Shown here in pieces: positions 7,904 through 16,647 of a stretch of DNA of 64,000 nt. The translations under genes and the position numbers were made by a program. The first letter of the stretch is position 1, and each line of letters starts with the position of its first letter. Where the stretch lies: positions 124,001-188,000 of the forward strand of contig DASZBM010000001.1 of assembly GCA_035944135.1 (NCBI GenBank), read 5' to 3'. The stretch comes from Acidobacteriaceae bacterium. GTDB lineage: Bacteria; Acidobacteriota; Terriglobia; Terriglobales; Acidobacteriaceae. The notes beneath the pieces are model-generated. The model ran no database searches. It was not told the origin of the DNA and worked only from the letters and a program-made list of their open reading frames with translations.

Positions 7904-8614
7904 TCAGTGAGTCATCGCGGGCCCCGGCGTCCCATCCGACCACTTGTCGACCACATCAAACAGAATCGTCACATGCTCTTCCGGGTCATTCGCCGCTATC
8001 ACCGGTGAGTCCGCCAGATCCGCTCCCCAGGTCTTTATCTGATCCCCCGAAACAAAGAACATCACATGCGGGTGCCAGTGCTGATCGCGGTCCCCCAGGT
8101 ACTGCTGCTTCGACATCATGTAGGCTTCGGCGCCGCGCTCCAGCGGCGGCAGCTTCCCGCTCTTGAACGCCGCCTCCGTCGCCTGCAGAATCTTTTCCTT
8201 TGACCTCTCGCCGGCCATCACCAACTTCGTTTTCATCAGGTAGATAGGCAGAAACGTCCTCGCTGCGGGCGGATTGAAGCAGTGCGGCGCGCGCAGGTTC
8301 GGATTCCAGTAGTCCGGAGCCGTCGTGTTATTAGCCCACCCGCGCTCCACCATGCACGTCCATCCATTTCCACCATCCGCTGCTGTGCCGTACCCATCCC
8401 GCCGCAGGACCAACACTTTCGCCTTTCCCGAAATCGAAGTCGGAGCCGCAGTGCGAGCCAGCGCCACCTCCGCCCCCTCCGGCATCATGTACTGCTCAAG
8501 CGGGGCCATCTGAGGGTAAGGCGTCTTCACCGCCTGCGCCCTGGCGGAAGCTCCCCAACAACCCCACGCCACCGACAAAACCAACACCAATCCAAAAAAT
8601 CGTCTCGAGATCAT
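7904..8614 (-). CDS. Hypothetical exported protein
   Basis: 236 residues. A clear signal peptide (ISRRFF, hydrophobic core, Ala-rich end near SARAQA at residue 27) sends it across the inner membrane. The mature part has conserved-looking Trp, Cys and His clusters (NGWTCMVERGW, HCFNPPAARTF, DQHWHPHVMFF) but no family I can name with certainty. It ends 32 bases upstream of the VOC gene start on the same strand, so cotranscription is plausible. The + strand of this gene is C-rich like the neighbouring plus-strand genes. Confidence 0.75.
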   Translation of the reverse strand: MISRRFFGLVLVLSVAWGCWGASARAQAVKTPYPQMAPLEQYMMPEGAEVALARTAAPTSISGKAKVLVLRRDGYGTAADGGNGWTCMVERGWANNTTAPDYWNPNLRAPHCFNPPAARTFLPIYLMKTKLVMAGERSKEKILQATEAAFKSGKLPPLERGAEAYMMSKQQYLGDRDQHWHPHVMFFVSGDQIKTWGADLADSPVIAANDPEEHVTILFDVVDKWSDGTPGPAMTH

Positions 8615-8809
8615 CGTGGCCGAATTATAGAGCGCGAGCTAACCTCTGCACTCCAATTCACGCGACACTCCGATTCGACATCCCGTCCCGGCCCGTCAAC
8701 GATTCGTCACAATCGGGAAACATCCCTTGAATTCCTGCGTATACCGTCTCCAAGCCAGCGATCAAGCGCGGACCGCAGGCAAAATCGCCACGCAAAAGGA
8801 GCTATTTCC

Positions 8810-9763
8810 ATGCGGCGAATCCTGCTTTGTGCGCTTCTCGCAATCATCAGCGCGCCCTCTCTGAGCGCTGAAGATCCAAACACCGCGCTCGCCAACCTGT
8901 CCGACTTAAGCCGCCGCGGCCAACTCCCGCAGTTGATCCAGGCCGCGAGTTCTCTTCTCGAAGCGGATCAGTTAAATCCAACGGACCGGGCCATGACGTT
9001 GACCTATCTCGGCTACGCCTACCAGCAAACAGGAGAGTTCACCAAAGCGACCGCTAACTACGAGAAGGCCCTTGCGGTCCTCGAGCGCGACGGCCAGCAC
9101 CCGTCGGAATACGCCGCAACTCTCGGTCCCCTGGCAACTGTGTACGCACAGATCGGCCAGATCGACACGGCCAAACACCTGCTGCTTCGATCGGTTCATC
9201 TGTTCGAGAACGAAAACGATCACGGTGGCGCCGCAATGGCGTGGAATGATCTCGCGGCCATCGCCGCCCAGCAGCATTTACGCCATGAGGCTCATAAGGA
9301 TATGGCGCGCTCGAACGACGAACAGCAACTGGCGAGCAACATGACTCCGGGTGAGCTCGCCGCCATCACAACGACCGCGGGGCGGATTGCCGAACTCGAC
9401 GGAGATGCCCGCACTGCCATCCAGGACTATGGGCGCGCCCTCGAGCTCTGGAAGCAGACCAACCAGGACCAGCAGCAGAGAACGGCGTGGCTCTACGTGC
9501 TTCTCGGTGGCGCTTATCTGCAGGCTGGGGACATCGCGGACGCACGCGAAACGGCCGGCCGCGGTTTAGCCCTGTTCGAAGCGACCTCCGGCCGCCAAAG
9601 TCCGCGGTACTTTGCCGCACAGCTCACCTACGCGAAAGTGCTTGACGCCTCCGGCGCCCACAACGAAGCGGCCACGCTGCGCAAGGAGGCGCAAGAGAGC
9701 CTAAATACTGCGACAGACCGCCAACGCGCTCAGTCAGAGATCAGCGTCTCTGCATTGCGTTGA
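8810..9763 (+). CDS. Exported tetratricopeptide-repeat protein (paralog 2)
   Basis: 317 residues, signal peptide (RRILLCALLAIISA, cleavage near LSAE) then TPR-like repeats (LGYAYQQTGEFTKATANYEKAL, YVLLGGAYLQAGDIADA). Paralog of the gene at 1703-2650, alignable end to end. ATG 8810 is chosen because AAAGGAG sits 8 bases upstream; the frame is open far upstream, but that part overlaps the promoter region and the 5' end of the divergent gene at 7904-8614. Probably a periplasmic or outer-membrane scaffold. It is convergent with the TonB receptor gene, stop codons about 17 bases apart. Confidence 0.85.
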   Translation: MRRILLCALLAIISAPSLSAEDPNTALANLSDLSRRGQLPQLIQAASSLLEADQLNPTDRAMTLTYLGYAYQQTGEFTKATANYEKALAVLERDGQHPSEYAATLGPLATVYAQIGQIDTAKHLLLRSVHLFENENDHGGAAMAWNDLAAIAAQQHLRHEAHKDMARSNDEQQLASNMTPGELAAITTTAGRIAELDGDARTAIQDYGRALELWKQTNQDQQQRTAWLYVLLGGAYLQAGDIADARETAGRGLALFEATSGRQSPRYFAAQLTYAKVLDASGAHNEAATLRKEAQESLNTATDRQRAQSEISVSALR

Positions 9764-9779
9764 GAACAGGCGGCGGTCC

Positions 9780-12700
9780 CTAGAAATTGATCCTCAGCGC
9801 CAGTTGCAACAGCCTCGGATTCAGTGTTGAACTCAACTGCCCGAACGTCGCGTCCGTCTCCGGATTGCTTGACGAGTTGGCATTCGCGAAGGTCGCGGTA
9901 TTGTTCAGCCCGCTGAACTCTGGATGGTTGAACGTGTTGTAAGTCTCGAGCCGGAACTGCAGCACTGCCTCGCGGTAGAACGGAATGTTCTTGAACAGCG
10001 CCGTATCGAAGTTGGTATCTGCCGGCAGATAGTAGTTCACCTTCGGTGCATTCCCCGGATCGCCCGGCGTGTATCCGCTCGTCGCACTTGTCGCTGCCAC
10101 ACCCGCAATCGGCACGGTGACGCACGCAGGGTTGAACCAGTGACCGAAGCTCCGCGGTGCGCGCGCCATCGGGTCGCACGTCAGCCGCACGCGCGCTCCG
10201 TCCCCGCCGCCCGTAATGTTCGCACTGTTACTCGTCTTCAGCGCGATGGCGCCCGGTGCCCCACTCACTCTTGAAGCGATCCCGGAGATCTGCCAGTTGT
10301 CCAGCACCGCGCGGGTGAAGAAGTTGTTCCATGCATGGCTCACCTTCGGAATATTCCAGAGGTAGTTCACGACCAGGTTGTTGCGAATGTCCCAGCCTGC
10401 GGGCCCGTAGTTCCATGCGCGCAGATTCTGGTACATCGCAACGGTGCCGTTATAGCTGTCGGTGTAATCCATCGCGCGCCCCCACGTGTACGCGACACCG
10501 AACTCCAGTCCCTTGTTGAAGCGATGCGTCATCTGCACCTGGAGCGCGTTGTAGTTGGACGTGAGGTTGAAGTACTGCATGTTGATTGTGTTGAACCCTG
10601 GATACGGACGGAAGAAGTTATCCGGCAGAATGCCGCCCGCAGGGCTGTGACTCGACCAGAGGAACTCCGCGTTGTAAGGAACTTCATTGATCGGCGTGTA
10701 GTCGCTGAGGTGGCGGCCAAAGGTCCCGACGTATGCGAGATCGAATACGGTGCCCCAACCTAACTTCTGCTGAACGCCGATGCTCGCGTTCTCGGTGTAG
10801 ATGGTCTTCTGGTGCAGCGGAATGGCATGACTCACACTGAAGGGACCGTTCAGGCCGCTTGCGTTCTGGAAGGTGTTGATATTTCCGTAGAACTGCTCCG
10901 GCGAGTTTGTCGTCGGCGCGTTGTTCGTTAGGTCGCCCTCCTGCCCGCTGCGGGCGCGAACGTTGTAGAAGATGCCGTAGCCGCCGCGGATGACCGAATT
11001 ACCGCGGCCTGTCGGATCAAACGCGAAGCCCACGCGCGGCGCAAACAGCACTCCGTTGCCGTAGACGGTGCCTTGCGGGAACCCTTTTGTGTTCACGTTG
11101 AGGACGCCGTTGCTCAGGTTGCCGGTGTTCGGGACGAAGAGGCCGGCATAGGCGGCCGGATACTTGTTTCCGGTAGTTGGATCGACGGAGTTGGTGCTGT
11201 TGAGGGGCTGATACAGAATGGGGGCGGCCGATGCGCTGTACAACTCCGGCGCGAAGTTGTTGCCTGCCGACAGCCGCTGCGCGATGTCCCAGGAGTAGCG
11301 CACACCATAGTCCAACAGCAGTTTCTTCGTGGCCTGCCACTGATCCTGCGTGTACCACTCGAAGGCGTTCGTGCGCGGCTTGTAGTTCACCAGCTGCGTG
11401 ACCTCGCTCATGGTATCGAAGTAGCCGAGCAACGTGTTCGCATAGGCGAAGTTGAAGTTGTTGGGATTTTTCGTATCGGTTGCGTAGGAGAAGTTGCCTA
11501 CGCGATTGTGATTCACCTGCAGGTAGGAGTCCGTCTGCGCATCAACACCGCCTTTGAGCGTGTGGCGGCCGAGGATCCATGTCACGTTGTCGGTCGCACT
11601 ATAAGAGCGGACCTGATCGGTCATCGGAAACCGGCTGTCCCAGCCGAAGTTCGCAGAGTTCGTAAGACCGAAGCTGACGGCCGGCAGAAGGTTCAGAGGA
11701 TTGACGCCCGGATACAGTGCCGGAACGTTGTACCCGCCCGAACTGAGCTGCGCCTTCGTGAGGTCCGCATTACTGTAGAGCTGCGTTTCGCTCCATCCTG
11801 CAGTGCCGAGATTCAGTTCGTTCACAAGATTCGGCTTGAACGTGTAGATCAGGTTGTAGACGAAGTTCGGATTTGTGGTGCGGTAGTTCACGCGCATCAG
11901 CCACGGAAGGTTGTTCGCCGGAGATGAGAAGTCGTTGTCGTTCACCGTCTCGAGATCGCCGCGCCCGAACATGTGGATCTTCTGTGTCGGAGCGTAGTCG
12001 ATTCGGAATATCTCCTGGTTCACAGGTTTATCCGCCGAGTAGTTGGTGATGTAGTTGTAGTTGTTATTGCTGATCGTGACATTGTTGAACGCGAACTGCG
12101 GGTTCAGCACAAGGGTGTTCTGGTAAATGATGTTCAGCAGTGCTTGTTCCTGCTTGTTAATGTCGGCCGGCGGAATCACGTTGTTCTGAAAACATCCAGG
12201 CCCGGGTGTAGCCGAGTTGACCGCGCATGCGCCAGACGCGTTGGGGTCCTTGATGCGGACAAGCGTGCTGGCGTTCTGCGTTGCTGTGCCCTGGTTGTAG
12301 GTCTGCGAGAAGTCGCCGCTCACCTCGAGCTGTGTGGGCACGCGGTAGTACTTCAAGCCGTCGGGCGTTGTGATCGGTGAGTCCTCGACCGAGATGAAGA
12401 AGAAAAGCTTGTTCTTATTACGGTCAAAGTGACCCGGCCAGAAGATCGGGCCGCCGAGCGTGCCGCCGATGGTGTTGTAACGATAGCGGGCGCGCGGAGC
12501 GCCGGTGTAGTTGTTGAACCATGAGTTCGCGTTCAGGTCCTCGTTGCGGAAGTACTCGTAGGCCGTGCCGTGGAAGCGTGACGTTCCGTTCTTGGTGACG
12601 ATATTGATGTTCGAACCGGCGGTCTTGCCGTACTGGGCCTGGTAGTTCGCGGTCAGGATCGTGATTTCCTGAATCGCGTCGAGGTTCAGCGGCGTGTCCA

Positions 12701-13349
12701 GCGTGCTGAGGCCGCGCGTGTTGCCCGTGACCCCGTCAACAGTCGCGGAGTTGTATTCGCTGTTGACGCCGTTCACTGTTGGCGTCGCTTCCGTGCCCAG
12801 GCTCGAGGAGCCGTATCCGCCACCGCCGCCGCTGACCACAACGCCGGGCATCGTGCGGGTGAGTGCCATTGCGTCACGACCAACGGCGAGAAGGTTCTCC
12901 ATCTGCTTGGTGTCGAGCACCTCAGAGCGCTCGGAGCTCGTGGTCTGAATCGGAGTGATGTCCGCGGCGACGGTGACCGACTCGTTGACCTCGCCGACGT
13001 CCAGCACGAGCGTGCCGGCGGAAAGATTCTGCGAGGCGCTGAGGATGAGGTTCACCTTGCGCAGCTCCTTGTATCCCTGGGCATCGACGACAACGGTGAA
13101 GGTGCCCGGCTCGACGTCTGGGAAGACGAAGTCTCCGTCGTGGCGAACACTGGTTTGCACGCGAACGTTGGTGAGCTGGTTGATGAGCGTCACCTTCGCA
13201 GCGGGGACAGCTCCATTGCTTTTGTCCACGACATGCCCGCTGATGGTTGCGCTGGAGGTCTGAGGATGGGCGGTTGTTTCGAAGCCCAGGAAGCTGACGC
13301 ACAGCAGGGTCAGAGCGGCACTCTTCCAACGAGGAGATTTACGCATCAT
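9780..13349 (-). CDS. TonB-dependent receptor, Oar-like, with N-terminal carboxypeptidase-regulatory domain
   Basis: 1189-residue outer-membrane protein. Signal peptide (RKSPRWKSAALTLLCVSFLG), then a CarboxypepD_reg-like beta sandwich (ATISGHVVDKSNGAVPAAKVTL, residues about 33-115), a plug-like segment (MENLLAVGRDAMALTRTMPGVV; TVNGVNSEYNSATVDGV) and a C-terminal 22-strand-type barrel ending LALRINF with a terminal aromatic residue. Such receptors in Acidobacteriota are thought to import or bind oligosaccharides. It faces the alpha-galactosidase gene across a 278-base divergent promoter region containing palindromic operator candidates, so it is likely the uptake arm of the GH27/GH28/LacI locus. 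AGGAGG lies 11 bases upstream of ATG 13349. Substrate inferred from context only. Confidence 0.92.
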   Translation of the reverse strand: MMRKSPRWKSAALTLLCVSFLGFETTAHPQTSSATISGHVVDKSNGAVPAAKVTLINQLTNVRVQTSVRHDGDFVFPDVEPGTFTVVVDAQGYKELRKVNLILSASQNLSAGTLVLDVGEVNESVTVAADITPIQTTSSERSEVLDTKQMENLLAVGRDAMALTRTMPGVVVSGGGGGYGSSSLGTEATPTVNGVNSEYNSATVDGVTGNTRGLSTLDTPLNLDAIQEITILTANYQAQYGKTAGSNINIVTKNGTSRFHGTAYEYFRNEDLNANSWFNNYTGAPRARYRYNTIGGTLGGPIFWPGHFDRNKNKLFFFISVEDSPITTPDGLKYYRVPTQLEVSGDFSQTYNQGTATQNASTLVRIKDPNASGACAVNSATPGPGCFQNNVIPPADINKQEQALLNIIYQNTLVLNPQFAFNNVTISNNNYNYITNYSADKPVNQEIFRIDYAPTQKIHMFGRGDLETVNDNDFSSPANNLPWLMRVNYRTTNPNFVYNLIYTFKPNLVNELNLGTAGWSETQLYSNADLTKAQLSSGGYNVPALYPGVNPLNLLPAVSFGLTNSANFGWDSRFPMTDQVRSYSATDNVTWILGRHTLKGGVDAQTDSYLQVNHNRVGNFSYATDTKNPNNFNFAYANTLLGYFDTMSEVTQLVNYKPRTNAFEWYTQDQWQATKKLLLDYGVRYSWDIAQRLSAGNNFAPELYSASAAPILYQPLNSTNSVDPTTGNKYPAAYAGLFVPNTGNLSNGVLNVNTKGFPQGTVYGNGVLFAPRVGFAFDPTGRGNSVIRGGYGIFYNVRARSGQEGDLTNNAPTTNSPEQFYGNINTFQNASGLNGPFSVSHAIPLHQKTIYTENASIGVQQKLGWGTVFDLAYVGTFGRHLSDYTPINEVPYNAEFLWSSHSPAGGILPDNFFRPYPGFNTINMQYFNLTSNYNALQVQMTHRFNKGLEFGVAYTWGRAMDYTDSYNGTVAMYQNLRAWNYGPAGWDIRNNLVVNYLWNIPKVSHAWNNFFTRAVLDNWQISGIASRVSGAPGAIALKTSNSANITGGGDGARVRLTCDPMARAPRSFGHWFNPACVTVPIAGVAATSATSGYTPGDPGNAPKVNYYLPADTNFDTALFKNIPFYREAVLQFRLETYNTFNHPEFSGLNNTATFANANSSSNPETDATFGQLSSTLNPRLLQLALRINF

Positions 13350-13391
13350 GGTTTTCTCTGCCTCCTGAATTTTGCTGGTAATCGGTGCAAC

Positions 13392-13403
13392 TTATACGTA
13401 TCG
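13392..13403. promoter_or_regulatory. Candidate LacI-family operator 1
   Basis: TTATACGTATCG, with the central CG flanked by complementary arms typical of LacI-family sites. It lies 43 bases upstream of the TonB receptor start. Confidence 0.5.
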
Positions 13404-13425
13404 AATCCCGGCCCGGAGAACGCTA

Positions 13426-13438
13426 TTTATACGTGTCA
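13426..13438. promoter_or_regulatory. Candidate LacI-family operator 2
   Basis: TTTATACGTGTCA shares the ATACGT core with the sites at 13392 and 13580 in the same divergent promoter region. Confidence 0.45.
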
Positions 13439-13579
13439 ATTCCGAGCGGCCTTACATTAAGAGCACGCAGGAATGCTTGTCAAATGCTTTTTTGATTGCG
13501 ACATTAGCGTTTTACTATTTGAAATTCTCAAACAACAGAGCTGGCGCAGCTGAAAACAAAGGTTGACCGAATCGTTATA

Positions 13580-13589
13580 TATACGTATA
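13580..13589. promoter_or_regulatory. Candidate LacI-family operator 3
   Basis: Perfect palindrome TATACGTATA, 38 bases upstream of the alpha-galactosidase ATG, positioned to overlap its promoter. The third match in one 278-base spacer makes a chance origin less likely in this GC-rich genome. Confidence 0.55.
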
Positions 13590-13627
13590 AATATCTCCGC
13601 TTGTCACCCTCCCTTTAAAGGCATCGC

Positions 13628-14803
13628 ATGAGTTTGCTTTCGCGGCTGATCGGCCCGGTTGTTCTGGCCGCTTTCTTTGTCTCTCCGCTGGCCGTTCGGT
13701 CGCAGAAGCTGGCGCAAACGCCTCCGATGGGCTGGAACAGTTGGAACCACTTTCACGAGAAAGTGGACGACGCCACGATCCGGGCGACCGCGGATGCGAT
13801 GGTCTCCTCCGGAATGCGCGACGCGGGCTACGTGTACGTCAACATCGACGACACGTGGGAGGGCCAGCGCGACGCACAAGGGGTCATCCATTCGAACGCG
13901 AAGTTTCCGGACATGAAGGCGCTCGCGGATTATGTGCACTCGAAGGGGCTGAAGCTCGGGATTTATTCATCGCCGGGCGCGAAGACCTGCGCGGGATTCG
14001 AGGGCAGCCTGGGGCATGAGGTTCAGGACGCCCAGACGTACGCCGCGTGGGGAATCGATTACCTGAAGTACGATCTGTGCGGGCTGCGCGATCAGATGAA
14101 GGCTGCGCCGTCGCCCGAGGCAGCACACAAGATCATGATCGAAGCCTACGTCAAGATGCGCGATGCGCTGCGCGGGACGGGGCGGCCGATCGTTTACAGC
14201 CTGTGCCAGTACGGCGAAGACGCCGTGTGGGAGTGGGGCGCGAGCGTGGGTGGGAACCTGTGGCGTACGACGGGCGATATCTCCGACAATTACGCACGCA
14301 TGGCTGACATCGGCTTCAGTCAGGCGGGCCTTGCGCGCTTCGCGGACCCGGGGCACTGGAACGATCCGGACATGCTCGAAGTGGGCAATGGCAAGATGTC
14401 GAACGAAGAATATCGCACGCACATGAGCCTGTGGGCGATTCTGGCGGCTCCGCTGCTCGCGGGCAACGATCTCGCGACCATGACGGACGAGACCAAGGCG
14501 ATCCTGATGAACAAAGAGGTGATTGCCGTCGATCAGGATGCGCTGGGCAGGCAGGGCGACCGCGTGTATACGGAAGGGCCGATCGAAGTGTGGTCGAAGC
14601 CGCTAAGTGGCGCAATAGCAGTAGGCATCTTCAATCGTCAACCAAAGATGCTTACGGCGCATGTCAATTTCGCGAAGCTTGGATTCAGCGGCGCCGTGCG
14701 GGCGCGCGATCTTTGGCTGCACGAGGATCTCGGAACGCTGCCGGTGAAATATGACGTTGCGATTCCTGCGCACGGCGTGCTGATGCTGCGCGTTACGAAG
14801 TAG
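13628..14803 (+). CDS. Alpha-galactosidase, glycoside hydrolase family 27
   Basis: 391 residues; retaining exo-hydrolase releasing alpha-linked galactose. Signal peptide (LLSRLIGPVVLAAFFVSP) indicates export. GH27 hallmarks: TPPMGWNSWN at 31-40, the nucleophile Asp149 in YLKYDLC, the acid/base Asp217 in WRTTGDI, and WNDPDMLEVG near 244. The (beta/alpha)8 barrel is followed by a C-terminal beta domain, giving the usual length for bacterial GH27. The adjacent GH28-like gene, TonB receptor and LacI regulator suggest attack on galactose-containing pectin, galactomannan or raffinose-type sugars. Expression is probably controlled by the palindromes at 13392-13589. Confidence 0.95.
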   Translation: MSLLSRLIGPVVLAAFFVSPLAVRSQKLAQTPPMGWNSWNHFHEKVDDATIRATADAMVSSGMRDAGYVYVNIDDTWEGQRDAQGVIHSNAKFPDMKALADYVHSKGLKLGIYSSPGAKTCAGFEGSLGHEVQDAQTYAAWGIDYLKYDLCGLRDQMKAAPSPEAAHKIMIEAYVKMRDALRGTGRPIVYSLCQYGEDAVWEWGASVGGNLWRTTGDISDNYARMADIGFSQAGLARFADPGHWNDPDMLEVGNGKMSNEEYRTHMSLWAILAAPLLAGNDLATMTDETKAILMNKEVIAVDQDALGRQGDRVYTEGPIEVWSKPLSGAIAVGIFNRQPKMLTAHVNFAKLGFSGAVRARDLWLHEDLGTLPVKYDVAIPAHGVLMLRVTK

Positions 14804-14834
14804 AAATCAAAAACCGCTCTCGAGAGGTTTTGCT

Positions 14835-16577
14835 GTGAACGATTCCTCATGTTCTGTAACTGGACTGCTCACGCGTCGTCAGTGGCTTGGGAATGCGCCT
14901 GCGGGGGCGATTGCTCTGGGTCTGCTGGGCACCAAGACGCTGAAAGCGCAGCCCGCGCATGCCTCGGGCAGTGACCTGGGCGCGCGCGTATACAACGTTC
15001 GTGACTTCGGCGCGAAGGGCGATGGCAAAGCGATGGACACGGCCGCGGTACAGGCGGCGATTGACGCATGCGCGCGCGATGGCGGAGGAACGGTGCTGGT
15101 GCCGGCAGGCACGTTTCAGATTGGTACGACAGAGTTGAAGAGCAATGTGACGCTGCACATCGCGGCGGGAGCAACGTTGCTGGGAAGTGCAGATGGCAAG
15201 CAGTATCACGCGGTGGATGCGATTCCGCTGCACGGCGATACGACGCTGGTGGACGGCAACTGGGCGCTGCTGTTTGCGGTTCACGCGAAGAATGTGACGA
15301 TCGAGGGACCGGGAACGATCAACGGTCAGGGCAACGAGTTTCATTCACCGGTGCGCGGGCAAACTCCGCCGAGCGGAATCGGCGGAGGCAAGCGGCCGTA
15401 TCACGTCCTGGCGTATCAGTGCGAAGGGCTGACAATCCGGAACCTTGACCTTATCGACTGCGCGTACCACAGCATCCGCGTGATTCAGTCGCAGCGCGTA
15501 CACATGGACACTTTGTACATCCATAATCGCGTGAACGGAAATAATGATGGCTTTCATTTCATCAGCGCAAAGTATGTGACGGTGAGCAACTGCGTTGTGC
15601 TGTCGCAGGATGATGCGTGCGCGCTGTTCGGAAGCTGCCAGAACGTTACGGTGACGAACAGTTTCTTCTCGACACGCTGGTCCGTGTTTCGCTTTGGCGG
15701 CGGTGATGTGCGAAACATCGCGGTTTCGAACTGCATTCTGCACCAGGTGTACGGCTGCCCGATTAAATTTCAGGGCAATCCTGGCTCGACATACGAGAAT
15801 CTTTCGTTCTCGAACATCCTGCTGGATGATGTGACGGGGCCTATCCACGTGGGCGTAGGCCCGCGCGCGCCACGGCGCACACCGCCGGATGCGCCTCCAC
15901 CTGCGGTGAAGGATGACATGATGGCAGCGCACGAAGGTGAGTCGACGACGCCTGCCGTGCTGCGCAATCTTTCGTTCTCAAATATTCACGGCAATGTGAC
16001 GACGAACCCCGGGCAGATCGATGAGGCGAAGGTGACGTCGAACGCTAACGAGGGTGAGAAACTTTCGGCGATTGTCTTCAACTGCGTCGGCGGCGCGACG
16101 ATGGAGAACGTATCGATGTCGGATGTGCATCTGACGTTCGGGGGTGGAGGAACAGCTGAGGATGCGGCGCGGCGCGAGTTGTCGGAGTTTGCAGGCGAGT
16201 ACTTCATGCTGGGGCCGATTCCCGCGTATGGGATCTACGCGCGCGGAGTGTGCGGCCTGACGTTGCAGAACATACGGCTTCAGACCGCGACGCAGGACTT
16301 GCGGCCTGCCGTCATGTTTGATCGCGTGACTGACGCGGCGGTGTCTGGGCTGAGCGTCATGGCGGATGCTGGCGCGGAGTCGGCGCTCCGGTTTCTATCG
16401 AGCAAGCAGGTGCTCGTCTCAGCGCCTCGGCTGCTGAACGATACGAAAGTTTTTCTATCGCTCGAAGGAGCTGCGAATGAGCGGATCGTTATCGATGGCG
16501 GAGACATATCGTCCGCTGCGCAACAGGTTGTCGTGAGAGATGGAGCCAGCAAGGAAGCGGTGAAGTTTCGCGAATAG
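14835..16577 (+). CDS. Glycoside hydrolase family 28-like protein (polygalacturonase fold)
   Basis: 580 residues, right-handed parallel beta-helix. A Tat-like signal (TRRQWLGNAPAGAIALG) precedes VYNVRDFGAKGDGKAMDTAAVQ, the usual start of pectin-lyase-fold enzymes. Repeated coil signatures (NVTIEGPGTING, LTIRNLDLID, VTVSNCVV) follow. The GH28 acidic motifs appear as NGNNDGF and SQDDACAL, but the GHG motif is replaced by TRWSVFRFGG and RIK by PIKFQG. It may therefore be a divergent hydrolase on a decorated galacturonan or rhamnose-containing substrate. Start GTG 14835 follows GAGAGG at suitable spacing, 31 bases after the alpha-galactosidase stop, so the two are likely cotranscribed. Confidence 0.85.
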   Translation: MNDSSCSVTGLLTRRQWLGNAPAGAIALGLLGTKTLKAQPAHASGSDLGARVYNVRDFGAKGDGKAMDTAAVQAAIDACARDGGGTVLVPAGTFQIGTTELKSNVTLHIAAGATLLGSADGKQYHAVDAIPLHGDTTLVDGNWALLFAVHAKNVTIEGPGTINGQGNEFHSPVRGQTPPSGIGGGKRPYHVLAYQCEGLTIRNLDLIDCAYHSIRVIQSQRVHMDTLYIHNRVNGNNDGFHFISAKYVTVSNCVVLSQDDACALFGSCQNVTVTNSFFSTRWSVFRFGGGDVRNIAVSNCILHQVYGCPIKFQGNPGSTYENLSFSNILLDDVTGPIHVGVGPRAPRRTPPDAPPPAVKDDMMAAHEGESTTPAVLRNLSFSNIHGNVTTNPGQIDEAKVTSNANEGEKLSAIVFNCVGGATMENVSMSDVHLTFGGGGTAEDAARRELSEFAGEYFMLGPIPAYGIYARGVCGLTLQNIRLQTATQDLRPAVMFDRVTDAAVSGLSVMADAGAESALRFLSSKQVLVSAPRLLNDTKVFLSLEGAANERIVIDGGDISSAAQQVVVRDGASKEAVKFRE

Positions 16578-16647
16578 GAACGACCAGAATTCAAGTGCAG
16601 CACGCTTAGCTTCCGCTTTCCCCGTGCGCACGCTAGAGTGAACTGCA

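Noticed and set aside
8282-8809. N-terminal extension of the second TPR protein
   Set aside because: It overlaps the gene at 7904-8614 and a promoter region. A good ribosome site and signal peptide support ATG 8810.
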